Source of the DNA: Roseovarius bejariae
GTDB taxonomy: Bacteria; Pseudomonadota; Alphaproteobacteria; Rhodobacterales; Rhodobacteraceae
Direction of reading: 5' to 3'
Assembly: GCF_009669325.1 (NCBI RefSeq)
Contig: NZ_SZWE01000001.1
Location: forward strand, 1,240,402-1,304,401
DNA: 64,000 bases
Part shown: positions 1-7,681 of the stretch, in pieces
Layout of the letters: each line of letters opens with the position of its first letter
How positions within the stretch are numbered: the first letter of the stretch is position 1
Program-made: the position numbers and the translations under genes
Notes under the pieces: generated by a model
The model's input: only the letters and a program-made list of their open reading frames with translations
What the model was told of the DNA's origin: nothing
The model's database searches: none

Positions 1-2
1 CA

Positions 3-491
3 GGATTGGCTGCAAAAGCACAGCCAGACGCCCGAATAAAGTGTTTTGAAGCAAATCCAGAATTGATTGCGGCCATTGAGGAGTTGCACAACGTTAATGA
101 TATTCATTCGGTTGAGTTACATAACGCGATTTTAGTCCCCGGCGTAGGTGGTAAAACCCGTGACTTTCATATCCATCAATCTTTTGCAGAAGGCTCTTTG
201 ATCGCCACCGATAAAACATTACACACCGTTCAGGTTCCTACCTTAAGCGTACAAGAAACGTTGGAGAATTTTAAACCTGACGTTCTGGTAATTGACATTG
301 AAGGTGGAGAGGCAGAATTGTTTCCGCAACTTAATCTGACCGGGGTCAGAGCTCTGATTCTTGAGTTGCACCCAGCGCTCATTTCGCGAAGCGCTGAAAT
401 TCAGATATATAAGACCTGTGCAATTGCAGGCCTTTACCCTCGTGTCGACCTCTCATCAGCCAATGTCGTTACTTTCGAGTGCGCAACTTAA
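3..491 (+). CDS. FkbM family methyltransferase, 3' part (5' end outside window)
   Basis: The frame is open to the left edge, so only about the last 162 codons are present. The protein shows FkbM hallmarks: an acidic adenosine-binding stretch (CFEANPEL), the VLVIDIEGGE core and a LILELHP strand near the end. FkbM proteins are SAM-dependent O-methyltransferases that often cap surface glycans. It lies one base upstream of a glycosyltransferase in the same direction, which suggests a polysaccharide modification operon. Base composition is clearly AT-richer than the core genes to the right. The family is clear; the substrate cannot be told. Confidence 0.85.
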   Translation, partial: GLAAKAQPDARIKCFEANPELIAAIEELHNVNDIHSVELHNAILVPGVGGKTRDFHIHQSFAEGSLIATDKTLHTVQVPTLSVQETLENFKPDVLVIDIEGGEAELFPQLNLTGVRALILELHPALISRSAEIQIYKTCAIAGLYPRVDLSSANVVTFECAT

Positions 492-492
492 A

Positions 493-1428
493 ATGGGAAA
501 TGAGATGAAGCCGAAGTGCAGCCTTCTTGTTCTGACCTATAATCAAGAAGATTTTGTTGCAGAGGCCGTTAAAGCTGCGCTCGCACAGACCTACTCGCCC
601 GTAGAGATAATAATATCGGACGATGCATCCTCGGACCGAACCTTCAGCATCGCGAAAAACTGCGTCAAAGATTATGACGGGCCGCATGAAATTGTTTTAA
701 ATCGTAACAAACAAAACATGGGGGTAATTGCTCATACAAACGCCCTCGTCGCTCGTGCAACTGGCGATATTTTGATCCCTGCTTACGGTGATGATGTTTC
801 ATATCCGGATCGCGTTGAAAGCATTGTGGCTTGCTTTGAGGCCGAAGGTCCGCTTTTGGTGCATTCTTATGCCGATCCAATTGATGGGAGCGGTAATCCG
901 ACATTAAGTCGATATCTCAAGGCAGATTTTTTTCGAACGACTGACGCTTTAGAAGTGGCTACTTCCTTAGCGCACTATCTTGGGGCATCGGGGGCCTGGA
1001 GCCGCGCACTTTTTGACACCTATGGGCCGATCCAAAGCCCATTAGTCTTTGATGATCACATCCTTGGTTTTCGCGCCGCACTTGAATGTCGTGTCTCGTT
1101 AATACGAAAGCCGCTTCTGGCCTATCGCGACGGCCTAGGCTTATCACATTCTAAAAAGAATGGATTAGACTCAGAACGAAACCGCCAACAACGAAGAAGG
1201 TTGCTGCGACAAGCCTTAGCGGTTTTCGAAGAACGTCAGAAAGATGCGCGTTTGTTTGGCTTAAGCAGTAATGACCCTATTTCGCGAAAGCTTATGGCCG
1301 CGCTGGATTCGACGGAAACAAGACTAGCCTATTATGATGGTGGAGTGATAAATGCTCTTAGCAAACATCCGCTTGGTGCCGGTCGCGACTTGATCAAAGA
1401 GGTTCTTCGCGATTTGCGAAACCGTTAA
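493..1428 (+). CDS. Family 2 glycosyltransferase
   Basis: A 311-residue GT-A fold enzyme. The N-terminus reads SLLVLTYNQE, followed by IIISDDASSDRT (nucleotide-sugar binding) and the GDILIPAYGDD segment that supplies the DxD-like metal site. I start it at the ATG at 493, one base after the stop of the FkbM gene; a second in-frame ATG lies at 505. The frame extends upstream to 361, but that part overlaps the methyltransferase and looks non-coding. It probably adds a sugar to a surface glycan. AT-rich codon use marks it as island cargo. Confidence 0.9.
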   Translation: MGNEMKPKCSLLVLTYNQEDFVAEAVKAALAQTYSPVEIIISDDASSDRTFSIAKNCVKDYDGPHEIVLNRNKQNMGVIAHTNALVARATGDILIPAYGDDVSYPDRVESIVACFEAEGPLLVHSYADPIDGSGNPTLSRYLKADFFRTTDALEVATSLAHYLGASGAWSRALFDTYGPIQSPLVFDDHILGFRAALECRVSLIRKPLLAYRDGLGLSHSKKNGLDSERNRQQRRRLLRQALAVFEERQKDARLFGLSSNDPISRKLMAALDSTETRLAYYDGGVINALSKHPLGAGRDLIKEVLRDLRNR

Positions 1429-1536
1429 ACAGCGTCTCAGTGGTACATGATGGGCATAACCAATCGAGTTGACCTGCTCCCATTTTAGCCCGAGTTAATA
1501 CGTTCGCCCTGTTTAAATTTTGGTCCTTTATAAAAC

Positions 1537-2065
1537 ATTGACGATACAGCCGCAGGGAGAGCACGTCGAGGCGCGAACGCGAGCGGTGGTGATTGTAGAC
1601 GTCGCGACATGCCGTAATTATGCGGCAGGCAGGGCGCAGGGACTGGTGTTCTTTCCTGCAATCCGATCGCATCCGTCCTCTGGAGCTTTCGACCAAGCCA
1701 TTCTGCACGGGTTTTCCTGGTGCGCCATAGTACCAGGCGGCTTTCCGGTCATTCTACCACTTGAGCATGCCAATTAAGGTCAATTCCGTGTCGTTTTCGC
1801 TAACCGCAATGCACGGATAACCACGCGATTCCGCGATGCGGTCCAACTCGGGGGAGCCTCGCGCGCCGCCGGTACATGTGTCTACGAGGGCGGTCAGGCA
1901 TTCGCGGTTGAAGTCGTCGGTCACGTTCAGCGCCCAGAACCGACGCCTATTCTCAAGCGCATCATACATGAAGTCGAGCGAACAACTCTGGTTGCCCCTG
2001 TGGGGTCGCAACCAGCGTTCTGTTGGCCACTGCGCGCTTGCGTCCGCCACCTTTACGAACAGTTA
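1537..2065 (-). pseudogene. IS3-family transposase (OrfB) remnant
   Basis: On the minus strand this translates to decayed OrfB: GGGRKRAV in one frame, then after a frameshift near 1990 SLDFMYDALENRRRFW, VTDDFNRECL and a SENDTELT segment in place of the usual SDNGTELT, then QNGLVESSRGRMRSDC and YNHHRSRSRLD. The last two parts share a frame and are separated only by a TAG (about 1757-1759) where family members carry a Gln after the W of ILRW. The N-terminal half and OrfA are missing. It is a dead insertion sequence between the polysaccharide genes. No terminal inverted repeats were recognised; 1429-1536 holds nothing else I can identify. Confidence 0.85.
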
Positions 2066-2124
2066 ATCCTTCTCTAACCAACATCTGAAACTGCGCACCA
2101 AGCACATCCGGCAAAGGTGCTAAC

Positions 2125-2244
2125 ATGATTCATTTTCCCGAAAAGGATGAACCAGAAGTCATGGGAACCCCTCTTGATTCAGATTTTCAGCCAGGCGATT
2201 TACTGCTTAAAAAGCAACGTTTACTTTCCGCTCCAAAGCGATAG
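2125..2244 (+). CDS. Possible small ORF, 39 residues
   Basis: An ATG at 2125 preceded by AAAGGTG opens 39 codons ending in TAG at 2244, nine bases before the next gene. The product is charged, without a membrane segment or recognisable motif. It could be a real small protein translated with the downstream fusion gene, a fragment of a lost gene, or chance. I cannot assign a function. Confidence 0.25.
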   Translation: MIHFPEKDEPEVMGTPLDSDFQPGDLLLKKQRLLSAPKR

Positions 2245-2253
2245 AAGAACCTG

Positions 2254-3786
2254 ATGGCACATTTCCCTCATGATACCCTTAACGTGAATACTCTTCCAGA
2301 CGAAGATATTCGCTACAGCTTTTGCACACTCGTCACCAAGCCAGAGCAATATGCCGAAATGGTCGATAGCTTCCGTAGTCGAGGTTTTGACGGTGACTCC
2401 GTCGAGTTCCTTTACGCCGATAATACTCAGGGCAATAGTCACGACGGGTATTCGGGCCTCGGCAAGATGATCCACAAGTCGCGGGGAAAGTATGTTGTTC
2501 TAGTCCACCAAGATGTCCTTGCCATAGACAACCGCACGCAACTGGATACTGCGCTGGAGGAATTGACATCGCTCGACCCGACTTGGGCCTTAGCTGGTAA
2601 TGCGGGTTCTACGATTGAGGGCAAGCCTGCCCGTCGATTAACCTCCGTTATTGGTTATAATGAATATATAGGAAAATTGCCCGCCAAGGTCGAAACTCTT
2701 GATGAGGATATTCTGATTCTGCGTCGCGATGCCACCTTGGCCCCTTCATGCGATCTTTCCGGATTCCATTTATACGGCACGGACCTTGTGCAACAGGCGA
2801 TATTTCGTGGCAGGAGCGCCTATGTCATCGACTTCCATGTGGAGCATCTTGGACTTTCTGAAATCGATGAGGCTTTTATTACCGCGATAGACGCCTTTCG
2901 CGATAAATACCGTTGGGCTACACGGCCCAAACTTCTATCTACGCCCGTCACGCATGTAGGGTTTGGTCGCGAGTTTCTAAAATCTTTCCGACACCGCCGA
3001 AGGATAATGCATGAGGCTGCTGGTACAAAGCCAATCTTTGATCTCCCGGCGTTACGTCGAAAGTTGAGCGATGCGAAATACCTTATGCGGGATGATGCCC
3101 GCGGTGCGCGGTACGATCTGGACGGTACCACCTTTCAACTGCCAAAGCATTCTCCAGTCGCCGCAATCCGCGCCATCCTAGCCGGTAACTATGAAAAGCC
3201 CGAACGGGACCTCTCCCGCAAGTGGCTGCCCAAAGATCTGCCAGTGGTCGAACTGGGAGGGGCCTATGGGATCGTGAGCAATTTGCTCCGTAATCATTTA
3301 AACCCCGGAACACAACTGATCGTGGTTGAGGCTAACCCCGATCTGATCGACATCTGCAACCGCAATATTGGCGATGTAGACAACGAACACACCACAGTAC
3401 TAAATGCCGCGCTAGCTTATGACTCAGACGTCGTGCGATTTACCATCACGAACGGGCTGCACACGTCACATGTCGCCACAGAGTGTCGTGCTGACGAGGG
3501 CCACGAGATCGAAGTGCCTGCCACATCACTTGTCGATTTATTGAAATCGCAAAAGATTGAAGAGCAATACTGCCTCGTATGCGATATCGAAGGAGAGGAA
3601 TTCGAGCTTTTCCTGAAGGACAAAGAGGCACTAAAGCACTGCGCCGTCGCAATCGTAGAATTCCATCCTGACCCATTTGTGCGTCGTGGAGTCAGCACCT
3701 CAGCTTTCTTCGACCATGTGCGCTCTGTAGGGTTCGAAATCGTGGAAACGCGGGCCAACGTGCTTGTAGCCAAGCGAGCAAATTAA
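2254..3786 (+). CDS. StrF-like glycosyltransferase fused to FkbM methyltransferase
   Basis: A 510-residue two-domain protein. Residues 20-230 resemble the StrF-type GT2 family (Glyco_tranf_2_5): YADNTQGNSHDG, then GKYVVLVHQDV (HQD at 85-87 as the metal-site equivalent) and FHLYGTDL at 171-178. Residues 325-505 are an FkbM methyltransferase with the SAM loop VELGGAYG (332-339), VVEANPDL, CDIEGEEFELF and AIVEFHP. One polypeptide may therefore transfer a sugar and O-methylate it, or terminate a glycan. The start follows a weak AGAAG site. It is island cargo and AT-richer than the core genome; the natural substrate is unknown. Confidence 0.8.
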   Translation: MAHFPHDTLNVNTLPDEDIRYSFCTLVTKPEQYAEMVDSFRSRGFDGDSVEFLYADNTQGNSHDGYSGLGKMIHKSRGKYVVLVHQDVLAIDNRTQLDTALEELTSLDPTWALAGNAGSTIEGKPARRLTSVIGYNEYIGKLPAKVETLDEDILILRRDATLAPSCDLSGFHLYGTDLVQQAIFRGRSAYVIDFHVEHLGLSEIDEAFITAIDAFRDKYRWATRPKLLSTPVTHVGFGREFLKSFRHRRRIMHEAAGTKPIFDLPALRRKLSDAKYLMRDDARGARYDLDGTTFQLPKHSPVAAIRAILAGNYEKPERDLSRKWLPKDLPVVELGGAYGIVSNLLRNHLNPGTQLIVVEANPDLIDICNRNIGDVDNEHTTVLNAALAYDSDVVRFTITNGLHTSHVATECRADEGHEIEVPATSLVDLLKSQKIEEQYCLVCDIEGEEFELFLKDKEALKHCAVAIVEFHPDPFVRRGVSTSAFFDHVRSVGFEIVETRANVLVAKRAN

Positions 3787-3936
3787 ATTATTGACCAATG
3801 CGACGACGGCGAGGCGAAGGGACCATTGGCAGTTCAGAGTTTGAGGTCCAATAAAAGGTTCGAATTAGGGGCTTTGGACAATCGGGATCCCCATTGGCTA
3901 TGCTTTCTGATTCAGACTTCCCAAATGAAGGTTTAA

Positions 3937-4684
3937 ATGAACGGGCAGCGTTTTGTGATTACGGTTCATTTATGGCAGCAGCTTGAGCCGCATTTCCTGG
4001 AAAAGGCCAGCGACGCGGGGCCACGTCAAAGGATAATCGCCTGTTTCTGGAAGCAGTTTTCTGGGGATTCGGACCTGCTCACCATGGCGGAACCTGGCAA
4101 CTGGAACAGCCAGTTTCGACGTTTCCGCAGATGGGTCAAGGCGGGCGTATTCGAGAGTCTTTTCAATGCCATGTGCAGTGACCCCGACCTCGAATACGCG
4201 CTTATTGACGCCACCATCGTTCGGGTTCACCAGAAGGCTCCTGGCCCAAAAGAGGACTCAAGCTCAGGCCATCGGGCGCTCGCGCGGCGGCTTGATGGCT
4301 AAGATCGTGGCACTGGTCGATGCGCTTGGAAATCTGGTCCGCTTTCTGCTTATGGCCGGCCAGGTTCATGAAATAAAATCTTCGCGCCGCTGATCCGGGA
4401 TATTTCTTTCGGCGCGCTCATGGCGGGTAAAGCCTTCAATGCGAATTGGCTCCTGGAAGAGCTGGACGCGCGTTGCACAACCGCTGTGATCTCGCCGAGA
4501 ACCAACCGCTGCATCAGCGTGACCATGACGCCGACGCCTATAAGCGGCGGCATCTGGTCCAGAACTACTCCGCTAAGATCAAGGGTTCATAGGCATAGCG
4601 AAACTTTAATACAAAACCGATTGCACCCATACAGCCAATTGGAACCTTGTCGCTGCCTTGATTGCATCAAGATGAATGTCCACA
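3937..4684 (+). pseudogene. IS5-family transposase remnant
   Basis: Three frames together give a recognisable IS5-group transposase: GNWNSQFRRFRRWVKAGVF and LIDATIVRVHQ in one frame, QAIGRSRGGLMAKIVALVD and LGNLVRF in the next, then KAFNANWLLEELDAR, YKRRHLVQN and finally TANWNLVAALIASR before a stop. At least four frame changes are needed. The second catalytic Asp (usual DKAFDxN) reads GKAFNAN and the third, Glu in RHLVENFF, reads Gln, so it is inactive. It separates the polysaccharide genes from the integrase-Rep module. Confidence 0.88.
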
Positions 4685-4695
4685 CTCCCTAGTTA

Positions 4696-5844
4696 TCAAA
4701 TGAACCGATACCTATTCTCAGCCTCCAACAGCTTCCTTTTGGCTCGATCGGGGTCAGCCACAATCTCGGATTTGAGTACATGAGCCATTACATCAATTTC
4801 ATTCCCCAATGCTTCTTGCGGAATGCCCCTTAGTGCCGCCAGTGTGATTGCGTTGCCCAATACTTGCGCTTGCAGAATGCGAATTTGCTCCTCACGATAG
4901 ACGTCCTTTGCCGTTGGCGCGTCCATATAACTACGCAGTTCGGTCAGGTCGTCCAGTACCGCTTGATGCGCGAGCGCCCATATTGGCGCGACGGGCCAGC
5001 CGCTCCGGTTGGTATCAAAAACGTCTGGCTCTTTGTACTGCACCTTTTCAAAGGCTTCTGCCATTATATCGCCGAGCCGAGCATCGAAATCCGCCCATGT
5101 CCGAACCTGCCAACGATCTTTCAGCAGGGACTTTCCCGCCCGCACCTCTATACGCCACACACGGCTTTCAGCCGCGTCTGAGCGGTCCAACGGAGGCAAC
5201 CCATCTCCTGCCAGATTAGCGGCCCAGATATCCCACCAGATTGGCTTGTCCTGAGCAATGATCTGCGCACGCTTATCGTAGATGATAACTTGCCGTCCGG
5301 GCATCTTGCCAACTGTTACGGAGGTATACCGACCGGATTTGCCATTGCTGCGCGTATCGGGTGTTCCAGCGTGGTGATCTGCTCGATTGGTTGGGCTTCG
5401 CATTGCAAAATTCTCAGGCTCCAGCTCGAAATCTGGAGCGAGGATGTCAACGCAGAAGTCGGCGCGTCCGATACTGACCTGGTCTGTCTTAAAGGGCATC
5501 CCCAAGGCGTCCATCGTATCTGCGATGTAAGCTCGCACTTCGCCCAGCCCCTGTGTCGCCAGAAATGTTGAACCGATAGCCACGCGAACGCCCCAAGGGT
5601 CTTTGGGGTTCGGCTTCTTGAAAGCCCATTGCGCCCCCAATGGGCCATCCTCAAGGAGGAAGCTGTACCCCTTGCCGCCATACGGTGCGAGGTTGAAATC
5701 CGTACCGTTAAAAGTCACTGCCACAGCCTCGCGTGTGCCTTCCGCTGCTTCCTTTTGTGCCGCCAGATATTCGAGCAAATCCGGCGGGATGCTTTTCTGG
5801 ATGGATAGATGCAGGGTATCGAACCCGCGATGTACTACTCTCAT
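4696..5844 (-). CDS. Replication initiation factor (Rep_trans-like)
   Basis: A 382-residue protein with the pattern of the replication initiation factor family (PF02486-like) of rolling-circle plasmids, filamentous phages and integrated elements: IGRADFCVD (125-133), VIIYDKR (186-192, candidate nicking Tyr189) and VWRIEVRAGK (229-238). Such proteins nick one strand at an origin to start replication. It is last in a minus-strand set that begins with an integrase, and its start codon is 29 bp from a cluster of five hairpins (5873-6014) that could be its origin. The C-terminal 100 residues are helical and charged. Family assigned by motif spacing only. Confidence 0.7.
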   Translation of the reverse strand: MRVVHRGFDTLHLSIQKSIPPDLLEYLAAQKEAAEGTREAVAVTFNGTDFNLAPYGGKGYSFLLEDGPLGAQWAFKKPNPKDPWGVRVAIGSTFLATQGLGEVRAYIADTMDALGMPFKTDQVSIGRADFCVDILAPDFELEPENFAMRSPTNRADHHAGTPDTRSNGKSGRYTSVTVGKMPGRQVIIYDKRAQIIAQDKPIWWDIWAANLAGDGLPPLDRSDAAESRVWRIEVRAGKSLLKDRWQVRTWADFDARLGDIMAEAFEKVQYKEPDVFDTNRSGWPVAPIWALAHQAVLDDLTELRSYMDAPTAKDVYREEQIRILQAQVLGNAITLAALRGIPQEALGNEIDVMAHVLKSEIVADPDRAKRKLLEAENRYRFI

Positions 5845-5872
5845 TTCCGCTGTCCTACTGCCTCGTATTTCT

Positions 5873-6014
5873 GGAGGGGGGTGCTACTATCACCCCCCTC
5901 CTTGTGCCATTTCGCCCACTCCGAGCGCGCTTCGCGCGCGGGTCGGGCGCACAGCGCCCTCCCTGCCTCCGGCGGGGAAGCATTGGTTTTGGGGCCGGAC
6001 GCGAGGCGTCCGGC
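5873..6014. repeat. Cluster of five hairpins upstream of rep; candidate origin
   Basis: Within 142 bp lie five inverted repeats: 5873-5883/5891-5901 (perfect 11 bp, GGAGGGGGGTG), 5925-5930/5934-5939 (GCGCGC), 5945-5950/5954-5959 (GGGCGC), 5960-5967/5971-5978 (8 bp with one G-T pair) and 5994-6002/6006-6014 (perfect 9 bp, GCCGGACGC). They are seen directly. By analogy with rolling-circle replicons I infer a double- or single-strand origin for the adjacent Rep protein. A terminator role is less likely because no T-run follows. Confidence 0.55.
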
Positions 6015-6042
6015 GGGTAGGCTGGTAAACGTCACGCATCGC

Positions 6043-6321
6043 TCAACCGTGGGGGAATTGTGGTGACGTAAGGTTGATGACTGAGCACCGCAATTTGCCG
6101 TCCTCACCGTCGCGAAAAATGACCTGTAAATGCTGATTCTCATCCAATGCGAAGTGATGGAAAGTCTGCGCGGCGTGATAGACGGCGCATGTAGTCCGGT
6201 AATCGCTCTCGGGGTCCATTTGATGCAAATAGCAACCGCCATTGCGCAGTCGCGAACGTGTCTTTGTGCGCATGTGTTGGCGCGTGGTTTGCTCCAAGGG
6301 ATCGATATTGCTTATCTGCAT
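6043..6321 (-). CDS. Small hypothetical protein of the integrative module
   Basis: 92 residues from the ATG at 6321, preceded by GAGG eight bases upstream; the frame is open further upstream but without a comparable ribosome site. The sequence is polar (MQISNIDPLEQTTRQHM...), with a Cys in NGGCYLHQ and a DENQHLQVIFRDG strand near the end. No family recognised. It sits between the HTH gene and the hairpin cluster, in line with the integrase and rep genes, so a role in element replication or control is an inference only. Confidence 0.6.
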   Translation of the reverse strand: MQISNIDPLEQTTRQHMRTKTRSRLRNGGCYLHQMDPESDYRTTCAVYHAAQTFHHFALDENQHLQVIFRDGEDGKLRCSVINLTSPQFPHG

Positions 6322-6461
6322 CGTCTTCGCCTCGACTGTTGCTAAATTTGACAAAGGGAGGGCGCGAGGTGACGACACCTCACGCCCCTTGTTGAAGCCA
6401 TCCGGCCCCAAAATCCCGCACGGTGCTTCCAACCCCGCACAGGCAAAACTGGTTATCAAGA

Positions 6462-6686
6462 TTACTCTGACGTGTGCGCTACGGTGCGCTCCTCAATCCA
6501 AGCCAGCAGGTCTTTGGATCGATAACGAACCGACCGCGCAGAGACCTTTACAAAGCGTGGCCCACCCCCGCGATGCCGCCAATTCTGGAGTGCCCGGACG
6601 GAATAGCAAAGCATGTCCGCCGCTTCGTGTTCAGTCATCAAACGGTCTGGCCGGCTCGAAAGGTTTTGGCTTGCCTGCTCATTCAT
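6462..6686 (-). CDS. AlpA/excisionase-like helix-turn-helix protein
   Basis: 74 residues from the ATG at 6686, which has a GGGAGG site nine bases upstream; this decides the start. The core LMTEHEAADMLCYSVRALQNWR is a MerR/AlpA-type winged helix-turn-helix, followed by RSVRYRSKDLLAWIEE, the typical tail of excisionase-family (HTH_17) proteins. Such proteins steer integrases toward excision or control element genes. It lies on the minus strand between two hypothetical genes downstream of the integrase, as expected of a recombination directionality factor. Confidence 0.8.
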   Translation of the reverse strand: MNEQASQNLSSRPDRLMTEHEAADMLCYSVRALQNWRHRGGGPRFVKVSARSVRYRSKDLLAWIEERTVAHTSE

Positions 6687-6782
6687 CTGGTTTTGCCTCC
6701 CGCTGTTGCACGCCTTACAGCACTCAACATGCATCGGAACAAAACCCATAAAAACGACAATAAATCCCTTTGGAATTTATAG

Positions 6783-7547
6783 TTAATTGGACCTCTTCTT
6801 GGCGTCCTTGAACAGCGGTGAGATGGTCTTGCGAATGGCCTCGTCGCCGGGCATGCCCGGTTGAGTGATGACCTCCGGACGTACATTTTCAAGCCACTTT
6901 CGCACAAGCGGATAATGCGAGGTCATGGAGGTTGACAGGTCAATTTCTCCAGCCTTGAGCAATGCTCGAAACGCCTCCTCGATAAATGGCCCTATGGCTG
7001 GGCGACCGACTGGACGTGTCGGTTCTGAAGGCTCGGTTTCAGCTTGATTGGACGCTCGAACATCCGTGGCAGGAGGTACTACTGCACGGATTTCCTCTGC
7101 ATACTGCGAAGGCAAAAAACGCAACTCGACCAGATGCAGCCCGGATACTTTTAAGGTGCCCGTTTCCCAATCCAGCGACTTGGCTGCGCAAATCACTTCC
7201 GCTGGGACTTCTGCGGGCAAGTCGGATAACTTGCGGGGTGCCTCGTAAGCCACGGCAACCACAGTCCCTTTACGCAGCCACGCCAGAATCCGAGCCTCGC
7301 CTTGCTTGTACAGTGCTTGGCGTGCTTCAACTACTATCGAGAGTTCCGATGCGGCCTCTTGAAAGGCTTCCACGCCCGAGCGAGCCTTGGATAATGACCT
7401 TTCAATGTCTGACATGAACGCTGATGCAGCATTCTGCGCAAGAAGGCGATCCAATTCCGTGCGCCCATCTTTGGACAAAGCCATGTAACGCGCCTGTCGC
7501 GCGGGAGTGGCCTGCTTCCAAATATTGTAGGCTGCCTCTTCGACCAT
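6783..7547 (-). CDS. Hypothetical protein of the integrative module
   Basis: A 254-residue soluble protein of unrecognised family. Residues 1-80 are helical and charged, the middle carries AWLRKGTVVAVAYEAPRKL and a LSGLHLVELRFLP-like strand, and after a Pro/Thr/Glu linker the C-terminus reads PFIEEAFRALLKAGEIDL and GDEAIRKTISPLFKDAKKR, which looks like a small helical domain. It is on the minus strand between the integrase and the excisionase-like gene, so it probably belongs to the mobile module. No function can be assigned. Confidence 0.7.
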   Translation of the reverse strand: MVEEAAYNIWKQATPARQARYMALSKDGRTELDRLLAQNAASAFMSDIERSLSKARSGVEAFQEAASELSIVVEARQALYKQGEARILAWLRKGTVVAVAYEAPRKLSDLPAEVPAEVICAAKSLDWETGTLKVSGLHLVELRFLPSQYAEEIRAVVPPATDVRASNQAETEPSEPTRPVGRPAIGPFIEEAFRALLKAGEIDLSTSMTSHYPLVRKWLENVRPEVITQPGMPGDEAIRKTISPLFKDAKKRSN

Positions 7548-7582
7548 CTCGGCGTTATCCTCTGTCCATTCGCAAACGCTCT

Positions 7583-7643
7583 ATACAGAGCCGATCCTCT
7601 GTATGGCCAAATCCTACCCCCAATCCCTATATATAGCTATATA
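7583..7643. repeat. Two palindromes between integrase and orf254
   Basis: ATACAGAG (7583-7590) is repeated inverted as CTCTGTAT (7597-7604) with a 6 bp spacer, and TATATAGCTATATA is a perfect 14 bp palindrome at 7630-7643. They lie between the integrase stop (7682) and the start of the next minus-strand gene (7547). They could be operators for the element's HTH protein or a weak terminator of the integrase gene. Function is inferred. Confidence 0.4.
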
Positions 7644-7681
7644 GAGAGGCAGCGGTTTGAGCTTTCCCTATATGGTATAGG

